From: Bacillaceae bacterium UBA7792
Lineage (GTDB): Bacteria; Bacillota; Bacilli; Bacillales; Cytobacillaceae
DNA length: 10,028 nucleotides
Reading direction: 5' to 3'
NCBI GenBank assembly: GCA_002480735.1
Contig: DLCS01000006.1
Coordinates: forward strand, 1-10,028
A program made the translations under genes and the position numbers. The stretch's first letter is position 1, and each line of letters begins with the position of its first letter. The notes under the pieces are model-generated. The model was not told the DNA's origin and did not search any database. It worked only from the letters and a program-made list of their open reading frames with translations. This document shows, in pieces, positions 9,995 through 10,028 of the stretch.

Positions 9995-10028
9995 CGCATT
10001 AAAGAATTAAAAAAATATATTAAAAAAA

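Noticed and set aside
9972..10000. PurR box or purine riboswitch upstream of yerA
   Set aside because: A single CGAA core (minus strand, near 9982) is present, but there is no second inverted box and no riboswitch core sequence.

Overview
The window looks like core chromosome from a low-to-moderate G+C Gram-positive bacterium of the Bacillaceae (Bacillus sensu lato). The order yerA-yerB-yerC / pcrB-pcrA-ligA-camS is the familiar Bacillus arrangement. The products match those families along their full length, Shine-Dalgarno sequences are strong, and GTG and TTG starts occur. Every gene I can support lies on the minus strand, so transcription runs from high to low coordinates. I see no tRNA, rRNA, IS element, phage gene or CRISPR array.

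Right to left (direction of transcription): about 227 bp at the right end is noncoding and very A/T-rich. It holds a plausible sigma-A promoter and a long leader for yerA, an adenine-deaminase-like amidohydrolase. yerB (DUF3048 lipoprotein) and yerC (TrpR-like regulator) follow at short spacing. A rho-independent terminator after yerC closes this unit. An extended -10 promoter, whose weak -35 falls in that terminator's T-rich tail, starts the second unit: pcrB (heptaprenylglyceryl phosphate synthase), pcrA (UvrD-like helicase), ligA (NAD-dependent DNA ligase) and camS (pheromone-precursor lipoprotein). A second candidate promoter overlaps the pcrB stop codon and would let pcrA-ligA-camS be expressed apart from the lipid gene. 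The yerD gene found between yerC and pcrB in B. subtilis is absent here.

Left of camS, 335 bp carry no gene that I can support. They contain three kinds of inverted repeat, including a probable terminator, and then a good promoter, a strong ribosome binding site and the first seven codons of a gene that runs off the left edge. Those codons match the conserved start of 1-pyrroline-5-carboxylate dehydrogenase.

Functionally this is mostly housekeeping: DNA repair and replication (PcrA, LigA), membrane ether-lipid synthesis (PcrB), lipoproteins (CamS, YerB), a regulator (YerC) and a purine-type hydrolase (YerA). I did not find a clear new system. The items most worth checking are the structured DNA downstream of camS, the dyad over the dehydrogenase promoter, the promoter inside the pcr unit, and the unusual deaminase.
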